Shown here piece by piece: positions 34,037-41,251 of a stretch of 64,000 nucleotides of DNA. Position numbers and translations under genes: made by a program. The notes under the pieces are model-generated. The model saw only the letters and a program-made list of their open reading frames with translations, was not told where the DNA came from and did not search any database. Location of the stretch: contig JBJXEY010000388.1 of NCBI GenBank assembly GCA_046153355.1, positions 1-64,000 on the forward strand, in the 5' to 3' direction. The DNA comes from 2-02-FULL-62-17 sp046153355 (GTDB lineage: Bacteria > Pseudomonadota > Gammaproteobacteria > Burkholderiales > SG8-39). The number at the start of each line of letters is the position of its first letter. Position 1 is the stretch's first letter.

Positions 34037-34993
34037 CTAGGGCCGGTTGACCACGGTATTGGACAAGGTGCCGATCTTCTCCATGGTGATCGAGACCGGC
34101 CCGCCAAGCTTGTGGAGATCCACGTTCTGCACCGCGCCGCCGGCTGCCGATTTTTTCAGCGCAGTGCCCAAGGCGACAATATCGCCCGGCCAAAGTGTGA
34201 CGTAGCGCGACAGAAACGCCAGTACCTCCGGGGTTTTGAAAAACAGATTCTCAGTGCTGTCCTCGGTCACCAGTCTGCCCTGATGGTGGCATTGCACGTT
34301 CAGGCGATGCGGTTCGGCAATCTCGTCGCGGGTAACAATCCAAGGGCCAAGACAACTGAAGGTGTCGGCGCCCTTATATCGGCCAGGGTAGCTCGTCCAG
34401 GTGTCCACATATTCGATCTCGAGCCCAGCGCCACCCTTGGGATGAATCGAGCGGTAATGAAAAGTATCCTCCACACGCATGCTGGGCGAGGTGATGTCGT
34501 TCAGTATGGTGTAGCCAAACACATAGTCATAGGCCCGCTCCGCGGTGATGTCTTTGGCCTCTTTGCCAATGATCACGGCAAGCTCCGGTTCGGGATGCAC
34601 GCGCCCGTACTCGGGGCGGCACACAATGGCGCCGTTATGCCCGATCAAGCTGCTGGCGGGTTTGATGAACATCGCGGGGGTTTTCGGGCCGCTCATGATG
34701 CGCTCGGCATTGGCGCTGTTGTTGAGCGCGAGGCAGCAAAGCTTCGAGGGACGGCGCACTGGCGGCTGCCATTCGATCTCGCCCACCGCGTAACGCTTGT
34801 TGCCACTCGCGGCCAGCGCTGCACGCAGAAGGGAAAGGCCTGCGTCGCCCATTTCGATTACTTCAACCATATTTCGCGGCGCCGCATTGGGCGGCGAGGC
34901 CGCCGTCAGCGCATCGGTAAGATCGATGAGGTGCGCGCCATCGGCGGCCCCAATGCGGTCGCGCCCTTCTGCCCGAAAACTTGCCAGCTTCAT
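34037..34993 (-). CDS. Fumarylacetoacetate hydrolase-family protein
   Basis: 318 residues from ATG 34993 (MKLASFRAEG). The C-terminal FAH domain has the metal site pattern (VHPEPELAVIIGKEA, then DYVFGYTILNDITSP and GKGADTF-like sequence). FAH-family enzymes hydrolyse C-C bonds of acylpyruvates or hydrate 2-keto-4-pentenoates (MhpD), both usual steps after extradiol cleavage. It precedes the MhpB-like gene by 68 nt on the same strand. It may perform the role of MhpC or MhpD, since neither an alpha/beta-hydrolase nor a separate hydratase is in the window. Confidence 0.88.
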   Translation of the reverse strand: MKLASFRAEGRDRIGAADGAHLIDLTDALTAASPPNAAPRNMVEVIEMGDAGLSLLRAALAASGNKRYAVGEIEWQPPVRRPSKLCCLALNNSANAERIMSGPKTPAMFIKPASSLIGHNGAIVCRPEYGRVHPEPELAVIIGKEAKDITAERAYDYVFGYTILNDITSPSMRVEDTFHYRSIHPKGGAGLEIEYVDTWTSYPGRYKGADTFSCLGPWIVTRDEIAEPHRLNVQCHHQGRLVTEDSTENLFFKTPEVLAFLSRYVTLWPGDIVALGTALKKSAAGGAVQNVDLHKLGGPVSITMEKIGTLSNTVVNRP

Positions 34994-35144
34994 GTTCCGT
35001 CGCTCCGTTTCGCAAATAAATTGCATTCGTTGAAAAAAACGGCTTGGGCCGTCGGCAGGCAAATATTAGTCGCTTACGTCAAGGTTAATCCATGGTCTCC
35101 AGATCGACACGCAGGCGCGAGCGCGCGATCAGCGTTGACGCTGA

Positions 35145-35206
35145 TTCCCTCTAAGATGGGGGAGTTACGAGGGGGCGTAGCCCCTTTGTTCAGTGTTTCC
35201 CTGAAC
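35145..35206. repeat. REP-like element with two hairpins (dispersed repeat copy A)
   Basis: The 22 nt at 35145-35166 (TTCCCTCTAAGATGG, then GGGAGTT) match 41086-41107 at 19 positions. Two hairpins follow: GGGGC/GCCCC (35172-35176, 35180-35184) and GTTCAG/CTGAAC (35188-35193, 35201-35206). TCAGTGTTTCCCTG at 35190-35203 matches 45869-45882 with one mismatch. It lies between the FAH gene and Bug protein 11, in a 236-nt gap. It may also act as a terminator for the upstream Bug gene. I regard it as a repetitive extragenic palindrome-type sequence. Confidence 0.6.
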
Positions 35207-35229
35207 TAGAGCCGCGTTCGCCCATCCGC

Positions 35230-36207
35230 CTACTCGGCCTTGATGTTGTTATCGCGGATGACCTTGCCCCACTTGGCGAGATCGGCCCTGATCACCGCGG
35301 CCAAATCATCGGGGCTACTCCCAATGGCAGAAAAACCGACATTGCCCAATCGCTCGATCACCTCGGGGCGACGCAGCGCCTCCACCACATCGGCGTTGAC
35401 CTTGCGGATAACCTCCTCAGGTGTCCCGGAACGCGTCACCATGGCGTTCCAGGATTGGCCCGTGGCATCGGGCACGCCCGCTTCCGCGATAGTGGGTACA
35501 TTGGGCAACGCCGGCGCGCGTTTCGCGCCGAGCGTTGCCAATACCTTGAGTTTGCCGGTTTTGACATGCCCGATGACACCGGGCAGGGTGTCGACGAACA
35601 GGTGAATACTGCCACCCAACAGATCGTTCAGGGCCTGCGGCACGCCCTTGTAGGAGACGAAGGTGAGATTCATGCCGGTGCGCTGGTTGACGATGAGCGA
35701 GGCCACGTAGGGTAGACCCGCGTTGCCCGTCGCGGCATAGGACACGGCGCCCGGTTTTTGTTTGGCGAAGGCCACGAATTCGGCGAGGGTGTTCGCCGGC
35801 AACGAAGCGCTCACCACATAGGCCACCTCAGAGCCCGCGAGCTGCGACACCGGAGCGAAATCCTTCAACACATCAAAGGAAAGTTTTTCATACAGCGCCG
35901 GCGCAAAGGTGAGCACCGTGGAAGGTGTCACCATCAAGGTGTAGCCGTCGGCTGCCGCGCGCGCCAATTGCTCGCCGGCAATGATGCCGCTCGCGCCGGG
36001 CCGGTTTTCCACCACTACCGGCTGCCCCCAGGTGGCCTGCATGCGTTCGGCGAGTGTGCGGGAAATAATGTCGATGCCGCCGCCTGGTGGAAAGCCAACG
36101 ACGATACGCACGGATTTGGCGGGGTATTGCGCGTGACACATCGCCATGGGCAGTAGCATTGATGCCGCAAGCAGTAGCGAGCCGAAATGCCTTTGATAAC
36201 TCGACAT
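35230..36207 (-). CDS. Bug/TctC-family periplasmic substrate-binding protein 11
   Basis: 325 residues; signal peptide MSSYQRHFGSLLLAASMLLPM, cleaved near CHA-QYPAKS. It shares most of its length with protein 8, including GFPPGGGIDII, TFAPALYEKLSFDVLKDF and the identical end KVIRDNNIKAE. Loop 2 is ENRPGASGIIAG. It stands between leuD (30-nt gap) and the dispersed repeat, so the leuCD transcript probably includes it. The duplication that produced it and protein 8 must have preceded, or jumped over, the genes between them. Confidence 0.93.
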   Translation of the reverse strand: MSSYQRHFGSLLLAASMLLPMAMCHAQYPAKSVRIVVGFPPGGGIDIISRTLAERMQATWGQPVVVENRPGASGIIAGEQLARAAADGYTLMVTPSTVLTFAPALYEKLSFDVLKDFAPVSQLAGSEVAYVVSASLPANTLAEFVAFAKQKPGAVSYAATGNAGLPYVASLIVNQRTGMNLTFVSYKGVPQALNDLLGGSIHLFVDTLPGVIGHVKTGKLKVLATLGAKRAPALPNVPTIAEAGVPDATGQSWNAMVTRSGTPEEVIRKVNADVVEALRRPEVIERLGNVGFSAIGSSPDDLAAVIRADLAKWGKVIRDNNIKAE

Positions 36208-36237
36208 GATTAGTGCCCTCTCGGGAAGTGGATGGAA

Positions 36238-36870
36238 TCAGAAGTAGATCCAGGGGCGGCGCAAGCGATCCGCCTTCTGGAATGCCTCGATTCTATCCGC
36301 CATGGAAAGTGTCATGGCGATTTCATCGAGCCCTTCAAGCAGCATTTTCTTTCTCAATGGATCGAAATCAAAGGCGATTGATTCGCCGGCCATATCGACC
36401 ACCGTCTGCGCGGCCAGATCGACTCGAAGGCGCGCGCGATCGGCGTTGGCGAGGATGGCCCCTCCCAGCCGCTCCACGGTTTCCCATGGCAGGCGGATCA
36501 CCGGAATGCCGTTCTGCAGGCAGTTGCCCGCGAAAATCTCCCCAAACGAAGGCGCGATCACGCAGCGAATACCCATGCCCTCGATCGCACGTACCGCGGG
36601 TTCGCGTGAACTGCCGCAACCGAAATTCGGCCCACCGAGGAGAATTTGCGCACCGCGGAAAGGCTCGTGATTAAAAATGCAATCCGGATTCTCCACGCCG
36701 CGCGGCGCGCCATTGTCCACCGACAAATAACGAATGGTCTCAAAGGCATAAAACCCCAGCTCCTCGCGCTTGGCGTAGACACAGCGCTCGGCGCGGATGA
36801 TGAGATCGGTGTCGATATTGGCCTCGAGGTAAGGCACCGCGATGGCATCGAGCTTGGTGAAGGGGCGCAT
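36238..36870 (-). CDS. leuD: Isopropylmalate isomerase-type dehydratase, small subunit (LeuD)
   Basis: 210 residues, the usual LeuD length. FGCGSSREPAVRAI is the swivelling-domain signature, and the LEANIDTDLIIRAE region near the N-terminus is the conserved IDTDxI segment. Together with LeuC it dehydrates and rehydrates 2- or 3-hydroxydicarboxylic acids; the canonical reaction is isopropylmalate isomerisation in leucine synthesis. Here no leuA or leuB accompanies it, and it lies among catabolic genes. A hydratase for another dicarboxylate is an equally good hypothesis. It follows leuC with a 44-nt gap. Confidence 0.92.
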   Translation of the reverse strand: MRPFTKLDAIAVPYLEANIDTDLIIRAERCVYAKREELGFYAFETIRYLSVDNGAPRGVENPDCIFNHEPFRGAQILLGGPNFGCGSSREPAVRAIEGMGIRCVIAPSFGEIFAGNCLQNGIPVIRLPWETVERLGGAILANADRARLRVDLAAQTVVDMAGESIAFDFDPLRKKMLLEGLDEIAMTLSMADRIEAFQKADRLRRPWIYF

Positions 36871-36914
36871 ACAAATAATCCGGGTCAGAGCGAAATTTCG
36901 TGGCGCATGGTGGC

Positions 36915-38327
36915 TTACGCCAGCAACATGCGCCGTGGATCGGCGATTTCACCGGCAATCGCCGCAGCCGCCGCTACCATCGGGCTTGCGATATGCGTGC
37001 GTGCCCCCGGACCTTGGCGTCCGACGAAATTGCGATTCGCGGTGGAGATGCAGCGCGCGCCCGGCTCGACCACATCGCCATTGGCCGCGACGCACATGGA
37101 ACATCCCGGCTCTCGCCATTCGAATCCGGCCGAAAGGAACACCTGATCGAGGCCCTCCCGCTCGGCTTCACGTTTTACTTGTTGCGAACCCGGCACCACC
37201 CAGGCCTTGACCTGCGGGGACACCTTGCGGCCGCGTGCGATGGCTGCCGCGGCGCGCAGGTCGGGCAATCGCGCGTTAGTGCAAGAGCCGATGAACACGC
37301 GATCCACACGCGTTCCGGCAAGCCGCTGCCCCGCTTCAAGCCCCATGTAGGCAAGCGCTTTTTTCATCGCGGCACGCTGCTCAGGGGTCAAAGCAGGGGA
37401 CTCCTCAGGCACGTCTCCATCCACCGGGATCACCTCTTCCGGACTCACTCCCCAGGTGATTTGCGGTGCGAGACTGTCGATATCGACCGCGACCTCCTTG
37501 TCAAACCGCGCGCCGTCATCACTCTTTAATTCGCGCCATTGCGCGAGCGCCGCGTTCCAATCGTCACCCTTGGGCGCGTAAGGCCGGCCGCGCAGGTAGT
37601 CGAACACATTTTCATCCGGCGCCACCAAGCCAATGCGCGCGCCAAACTCCACCGAGAGATTGCACAAGGTCATGCGCTCCTCGGCCGACAAAGCGTTCAC
37701 CGCCTCGCCCACGTACTCCACCGCGTAACCCGTGCCCGCCGAAACGCCCACCTGCCCAATCAATGCGAGCGCCATGTCCTTGGCGCCCACGCAAGGACCC
37801 AGCGTTCCGTTGAAACGCACGCGCAGGGTCTTCGGCCGCCTTTGAATAATGGTTTGCGTGGCCAGAATGTGCTTTAGCTCCGAGCCGCCCATGCCAAACG
37901 CAACCGCCCCTAGCGCGCCATTGGTGCAGGTGTGGCTGTCGGCGCAGGCAATCAGCGTGCCCGGCAAGGTCAATCCCTGTTCCGGTCCCACCACGTGCAC
38001 GATGCCCTGCCCCGCATCGTTGACATCGAAGAGCCGGATAGCGTGCTTCTTGGTTTCGCGGCGGAAGGTCGCCAGCGCTTCGTTGGCGCCCACGTCGCGC
38101 CCGCCCGTGCGGCCCGGTTCCGTGGACACCAGATGATCGGCGGTGGCGAAGGTGAGTTCGGGATTGCGCACCGTGGCGTTGATGGCGGCGTTTTCCGCCA
38201 GATAGCGCGAGCCGCCGAGGTCCAGCAAATAGTGGCGATCAACGTGCAACAACTGCATGCCGCCGCCCAGGTCGGTGACGACGTGGGCGTTCCATATTTT
38301 CTCGAAAAGTGTAAGACCGGTGCTCAT
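36915..38327 (-). CDS. leuC: Isopropylmalate isomerase-type dehydratase, large subunit (LeuC)
   Basis: 470 residues, matching bacterial LeuC. The three cysteines of the 4Fe-4S cluster are Cys349 (GSCTN), Cys409 and Cys412 (EPGCSMC); the surrounding blocks CADSHTCTNGALGAVAFG and GSCTNARLPDLR are textbook aconitase-superfamily motifs. It pairs with the small subunit directly downstream. Family relatives act on citraconate, dimethylmaleate, homoaconitate or 2-methylcitrate-type substrates, and the neighbours (FAH hydrolase, MhpB-like dioxygenase, Bug proteins) suggest catabolic use. First gene of the long minus-strand run ending at the arylsulfotransferase-like gene. Confidence 0.93.
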   Translation of the reverse strand: MSTGLTLFEKIWNAHVVTDLGGGMQLLHVDRHYLLDLGGSRYLAENAAINATVRNPELTFATADHLVSTEPGRTGGRDVGANEALATFRRETKKHAIRLFDVNDAGQGIVHVVGPEQGLTLPGTLIACADSHTCTNGALGAVAFGMGGSELKHILATQTIIQRRPKTLRVRFNGTLGPCVGAKDMALALIGQVGVSAGTGYAVEYVGEAVNALSAEERMTLCNLSVEFGARIGLVAPDENVFDYLRGRPYAPKGDDWNAALAQWRELKSDDGARFDKEVAVDIDSLAPQITWGVSPEEVIPVDGDVPEESPALTPEQRAAMKKALAYMGLEAGQRLAGTRVDRVFIGSCTNARLPDLRAAAAIARGRKVSPQVKAWVVPGSQQVKREAEREGLDQVFLSAGFEWREPGCSMCVAANGDVVEPGARCISTANRNFVGRQGPGARTHIASPMVAAAAAIAGEIADPRRMLLA

Positions 38328-38417
38328 GGCAACCTGATATTAACTGGGTGTGGCTTGCGGGGAATATCGCCCTATTTCACGTCACCCCGGTCAGAGCACG
38401 ACAATGCCGCATCGCCC

Positions 38418-38453
38418 ATAGACATTTGCCGTCTATAATGAAGACATCTGTCT
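38418..38453 (+). promoter_or_regulatory. Promoter and operator of the ParS-like/RES module
   Basis: A perfect -10 box TATAAT (38434-38439) overlaps the right arm of an inverted repeat ATAGAC/GTCTAT (38418-38423, 38431-38436). A second repeat AGACA/TGTCT (38442-38446, 38449-38453) covers the expected start site. No good -35 is seen. The arrangement fits repression by the Xre/ParS-type antitoxin, as known for related modules. Function inferred from position. Confidence 0.6.
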
Positions 38454-38470
38454 ACAAGCACGGGAAATCC

Positions 38471-38908
38471 ATGGAATCCATCCACAGCATCGAACGCGTC
38501 CTGGGCGGCAAGACAATCTTAAAGAGTTCGCCAAAAACCGCGAATGATTGGCATCAGATTCTGGAAGGCGGCTTGCCACTTGGCGCGCTCGATGCCCTGA
38601 AACGGGTGGCGTCCCTGTCGGACACGCAAATCGCCACGCTGGTGGGCATCAGCGGAAAAACCTTGCAACGCGCGCGTAGCGCGCGCCAATTGCTGGATAG
38701 CGTATCGAGCGACCGCTTATATCGGGTGGCTCGACTCATCGCATTGGCAAGCGAAGTCTTGGACGACGCAAAACGCGGCATCGGCTGGCTCACGCGCGCG
38801 CAGCCTGGTCTGGGTGGCAGCATTCCGCTGGCCCTCATGACGACCGATGCCGGCTGTGAGCAAGTCGAACAACTGTTACTACGAATCGAACATGGGGTGT
38901 ACACCTAA
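38471..38908 (+). CDS. Xre/MbcA/ParS-family antitoxin (DUF2384)
   Basis: 145 residues from ATG 38471 (MESIHSIERVLGG). I reject the ATG at 38438, which overlaps the TATAAT box and so lies ahead of or at the start of the transcript. The N-terminal half contains a helix-turn-helix (SDTQIATLVGISGKTLQRAR). The C-terminal half SDRLYRVARLIALASEVL..., LTRAQPGLGG and DAGCEQVEQLLLRIEHGVYT is the toxin-binding domain characteristic of this family. It neutralises the RES toxin encoded 18 nt downstream and probably represses the pair. Confidence 0.92.
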   Translation: MESIHSIERVLGGKTILKSSPKTANDWHQILEGGLPLGALDALKRVASLSDTQIATLVGISGKTLQRARSARQLLDSVSSDRLYRVARLIALASEVLDDAKRGIGWLTRAQPGLGGSIPLALMTTDAGCEQVEQLLLRIEHGVYT

Positions 38909-38926
38909 TTTCGGGCGGCCAGCCGC

Positions 38927-39385
38927 TTGAAACACGCCTATCGCATCGTCAGGCGCCGACAAGCGCGCTTTGCCTTCAACGGCGAAGGAGCACGCATCGC
39001 CGGAGGCCGCTGGAATAGCCCCGGCAAACGCGCGGTTTATCTTTCCTCGACCCTGGCGCTTGCCGCGATGGAAGTCTTCGTGCATCTGCGTGAAGACGCC
39101 GCGAGCTTGGATTATGTCTATTTCGAGATAGCCATTCCCGATGACCTTGTGATTGCAACACTTGATCGCAAACCCAAAGGCTGGCGTGCAGAACCGCCAG
39201 GCATGGCGTCCATGCATATTGGCGATCGATGGTTACAGGCGCAAACATCCGCGCTGCTCGCGCTACCGTCCGCGATTATCCCTAGCGAAATAAATTTTCT
39301 CCTGAATCCCAATCACCCCGATAGCGGCAAGCTGCGCATCGCACCGGCGCGGGCGTTTCACTTCGATCCGCGGATGTGGAAATAA
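38927..39385 (+). CDS. RES-domain toxin (ParT/MbcT type)
   Basis: 152 residues starting at TTG 38927; no ATG or GTG is available between the antitoxin stop and the conserved N-terminus. The RES-domain landmarks are present: Arg in AYRIVRRRQAR, GARIAGGRWNSPGKRAVYLSS, and Glu in AAMEVFVHL. Characterised relatives degrade NAD+ (MbcT, Res) or ADP-ribosylate phosphoribosyl pyrophosphate synthetase (ParT), which gives growth arrest. Which activity applies cannot be read here. Toxin expression from a weak TTG start fits a system keeping antitoxin in excess. Confidence 0.92.
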   Translation: MKHAYRIVRRRQARFAFNGEGARIAGGRWNSPGKRAVYLSSTLALAAMEVFVHLREDAASLDYVYFEIAIPDDLVIATLDRKPKGWRAEPPGMASMHIGDRWLQAQTSALLALPSAIIPSEINFLLNPNHPDSGKLRIAPARAFHFDPRMWK

Positions 39386-39423
39386 AAACGCTCAAGAGCT
39401 GAGTTTTCATTTACTTCTTATAG

Positions 39424-39446
39424 AAATCATTATGATTTATAATGAT
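39424..39446 (+). promoter_or_regulatory. hipBA operator overlapping the -10 box
   Basis: ATCATTAT (39426-39433) and ATAATGAT (39439-39446) form a perfect 8-bp inverted repeat with a 5-nt spacer. AAATCAT/ATGATTT (39424-39430, 39432-39438) is a second palindrome in the same place. A perfect TATAAT lies at 39438-39443. Transcription should therefore begin about 39450, next to the ATG at 39451, which suggests a leaderless mRNA. HipB proteins are known to repress by binding such operators. Confidence 0.65.
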
Positions 39447-39450
39447 CTCT

Positions 39451-39789
39451 ATGGCACGCATAACAAACAATACTCTGCTGAGCGAGGAACTGCTCGACCG
39501 CCTTGGCCGACTCGGGCGTCGGCTGCGCGACGCGCGCATTCACCGCCGCCTGCGACAGATCGATCTTGCGCAAAAATCCGGCCTTTCGCGCTCCACAATT
39601 GAGAGCATCGAGCGAGGCGAAGCCACAACTTCGCTCGGGGCCTACGCCCACGTGTTGTGGGTGCTGGGCCTGGACCGGGAAATTGATTTACTCGCCGACC
39701 CAGGCCTTGACCGCGAAGGCATCGCGTTGGCCTTCTCCTCTGCCGACAAGCGCGTACGCCCACGCGGCAAAATCGACAATGACTTCTGA
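39451..39789 (+). CDS. hipB: HipB-like Xre-family antitoxin/repressor
   Basis: 112 residues from ATG 39451 (MARITNN); the earlier ATG at 39442 lies inside the TATAAT box. The helix-turn-helix is in the middle: RLRQIDLAQKSGLSRSTIES followed by IERGEATTSLGAYAHVLWVLGL, the Cro/CI-type fold of HipB. A basic C-terminus (KRVRPRGKIDND) could contact HipA or DNA. It overlaps hipA by 11 nt. There is no RBS before it, agreeing with leaderless initiation; the palindromes upstream are its likely binding sites. Confidence 0.88.
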   Translation: MARITNNTLLSEELLDRLGRLGRRLRDARIHRRLRQIDLAQKSGLSRSTIESIERGEATTSLGAYAHVLWVLGLDREIDLLADPGLDREGIALAFSSADKRVRPRGKIDNDF

Positions 39790-41041
39790 AGCCTTCGTCT
39801 GGATTCATTTGCCCGGCGAAACCTCGTCAACGCTGGCGGGCCGCGTGCGCCGCGAACGGGCAACCGGCCAGGATGTAGGGAGATTCGTCTATGGAAAAAC
39901 TTATCTGGCCAACGCGCGTGCGCTTCCCATCGATCCGATTCTTCTCCCCCTGCGCGAAGAGGAATTCGTAACCACGACGTTAAGCGGCCACTTCAGCGCG
40001 CTGCTCGACGCTGGCCCCGATAGCTGGGGCAAACGGCTTGCCGCGCTGGAATACGGTCCACAGGATGAACTCGGGTTTTTACTTTGTACGCGTGGCGAGC
40101 AAGCCGGAGCATTGTCCTTCTCGACTGAATCGAGTTCACCGCCGCAAGCGGGCGAGTGTTTCGAGTTTTCCTCGATCAACGCTTTGAACGAGGCTGCCAT
40201 GTTAGTCGACCAGGGCGCGCCACTGGCGGAGCGACACTTGAAATTGCTCCAGGCGGGCACCGGCGGCGCGCGGCCGAAATTTAGCGTCGTCAAAGATGGC
40301 GCTTTGTGGCTTGCCAAGCTAGAGAGCATCCACGATCAAAATCTGCCCGCCAATTTACCGCGTTTGGAGGCCGCGACCCTCGATCTCGCGGCCATGGTGG
40401 GAATCGATGTTCCACCGCACCAACTGTATGCGATCGGCGCTCGACAACTGCTACTAGTCAAGCGCTTTGACCGGGTTCGCGCCGAGAACGCCAGCAACAG
40501 CAAAGTCTCCGAAGCATGGCTAAGGCGGCGTTACGTATCGGCGCGCAGCGTGTTTTATTCCAATCCCGAACTGCAACGCTGGAGTTATTCGGGTTCCTAT
40601 CCGCGCCTATCGCGCGACATGGCACGCTGGTCGATCAACCCCGAGCATGATCGCCGGCAATTGTTTTTGCGGCTGGTATTCAATTGCCTGATTTCCAATA
40701 CCGACGATCACGATCTCAATCACGGCTTGGTCGGCGGCGATGACGCGGCGGCAGGCTTCGCTTTGTCGCCCGCGTTCGATCTCGTGCCGGAGGCCTTGGG
40801 CACGGCACGGCGGCAACAGGCCTTGTTAATCGGCGATCAAGGCGCTGACGCGCGCCGCTCGAACATCCTCTCGGCCGTTGGCGCCTATGGCCTAACGCTT
40901 GCCACAGGCACCGAGCTTATCGACGAGGTAAAAGCCGTTGTCGCCAAACATTGGCGCGCCTGCCTTGAACGAAACGGCATTGGCATGGCGGCCATTGAAA
41001 AATTGCAATCGTCTTTTGTACCAGCGTATTTCGAATCCTAA
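39779..41041 (+). CDS. hipA: HipA-family serine/threonine kinase toxin
   Basis: 420 residues from ATG 39779. The flexible P-loop TGGARPK is at 161-167, the catalytic NTDDHDLN at 307-314 and the metal-binding SPAFD at 330-334, all three in the right order for HipA kinases. E. coli HipA phosphorylates GltX and causes persistence; the target of this protein is unknown. It is of full length, so the module appears functional. A longer upstream reading frame in the same phase overlaps hipB and is not credible. It lies 66 nt after the RES toxin, giving two modules in tandem. Confidence 0.92.
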   Translation: MTSEAFVWIHLPGETSSTLAGRVRRERATGQDVGRFVYGKTYLANARALPIDPILLPLREEEFVTTTLSGHFSALLDAGPDSWGKRLAALEYGPQDELGFLLCTRGEQAGALSFSTESSSPPQAGECFEFSSINALNEAAMLVDQGAPLAERHLKLLQAGTGGARPKFSVVKDGALWLAKLESIHDQNLPANLPRLEAATLDLAAMVGIDVPPHQLYAIGARQLLLVKRFDRVRAENASNSKVSEAWLRRRYVSARSVFYSNPELQRWSYSGSYPRLSRDMARWSINPEHDRRQLFLRLVFNCLISNTDDHDLNHGLVGGDDAAAGFALSPAFDLVPEALGTARRQQALLIGDQGADARRSNILSAVGAYGLTLATGTELIDEVKAVVAKHWRACLERNGIGMAAIEKLQSSFVPAYFES

Positions 41042-41085
41042 GAAACGTCGATTAAGACGCGATTCGAAGTTCGTCATATTGGCGC

Positions 41086-41107
41086 TTCCCTCTGAATTGG
41101 GGGAGTT
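41086..41107. repeat. Dispersed repeat copy B
   Basis: TTCCCTCTGAATTGG then GGGAGTT matches 35145-35166 at 19 of 22 positions, and is followed by a near-palindrome GTTCCCTAGGAAAC. It lies between hipA and the convergent TIGR03032 gene, in a gap with no other feature. Likely an extragenic palindrome relic. Confidence 0.5.
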
Positions 41108-41251
41108 CCCTAGGAAACAGTCGCCGGACGACAGCGGCGACAAGCAGGAGCGGCACTATCCCGAGGTCAGAACGAAGGTAATACTCTGGCGCTCCTCCTC
41201 GCTATCGAAGCGAATGCTGCCAGCCAGTCATTGACGCACTTGCCGAAGCAA

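Noticed and set aside
36915..38327. Reading leuCD as a leucine biosynthesis operon
   Set aside because: No leuA, leuB or leader peptide attenuator is visible; context is catabolic. The enzymatic family stands, but the pathway is left open.
39503..39778. An upstream extension of hipA in the same frame
   Set aside because: It would overlap almost all of hipB and adds no HipA-like sequence; ATG 39779 gives the normal 420-residue protein.
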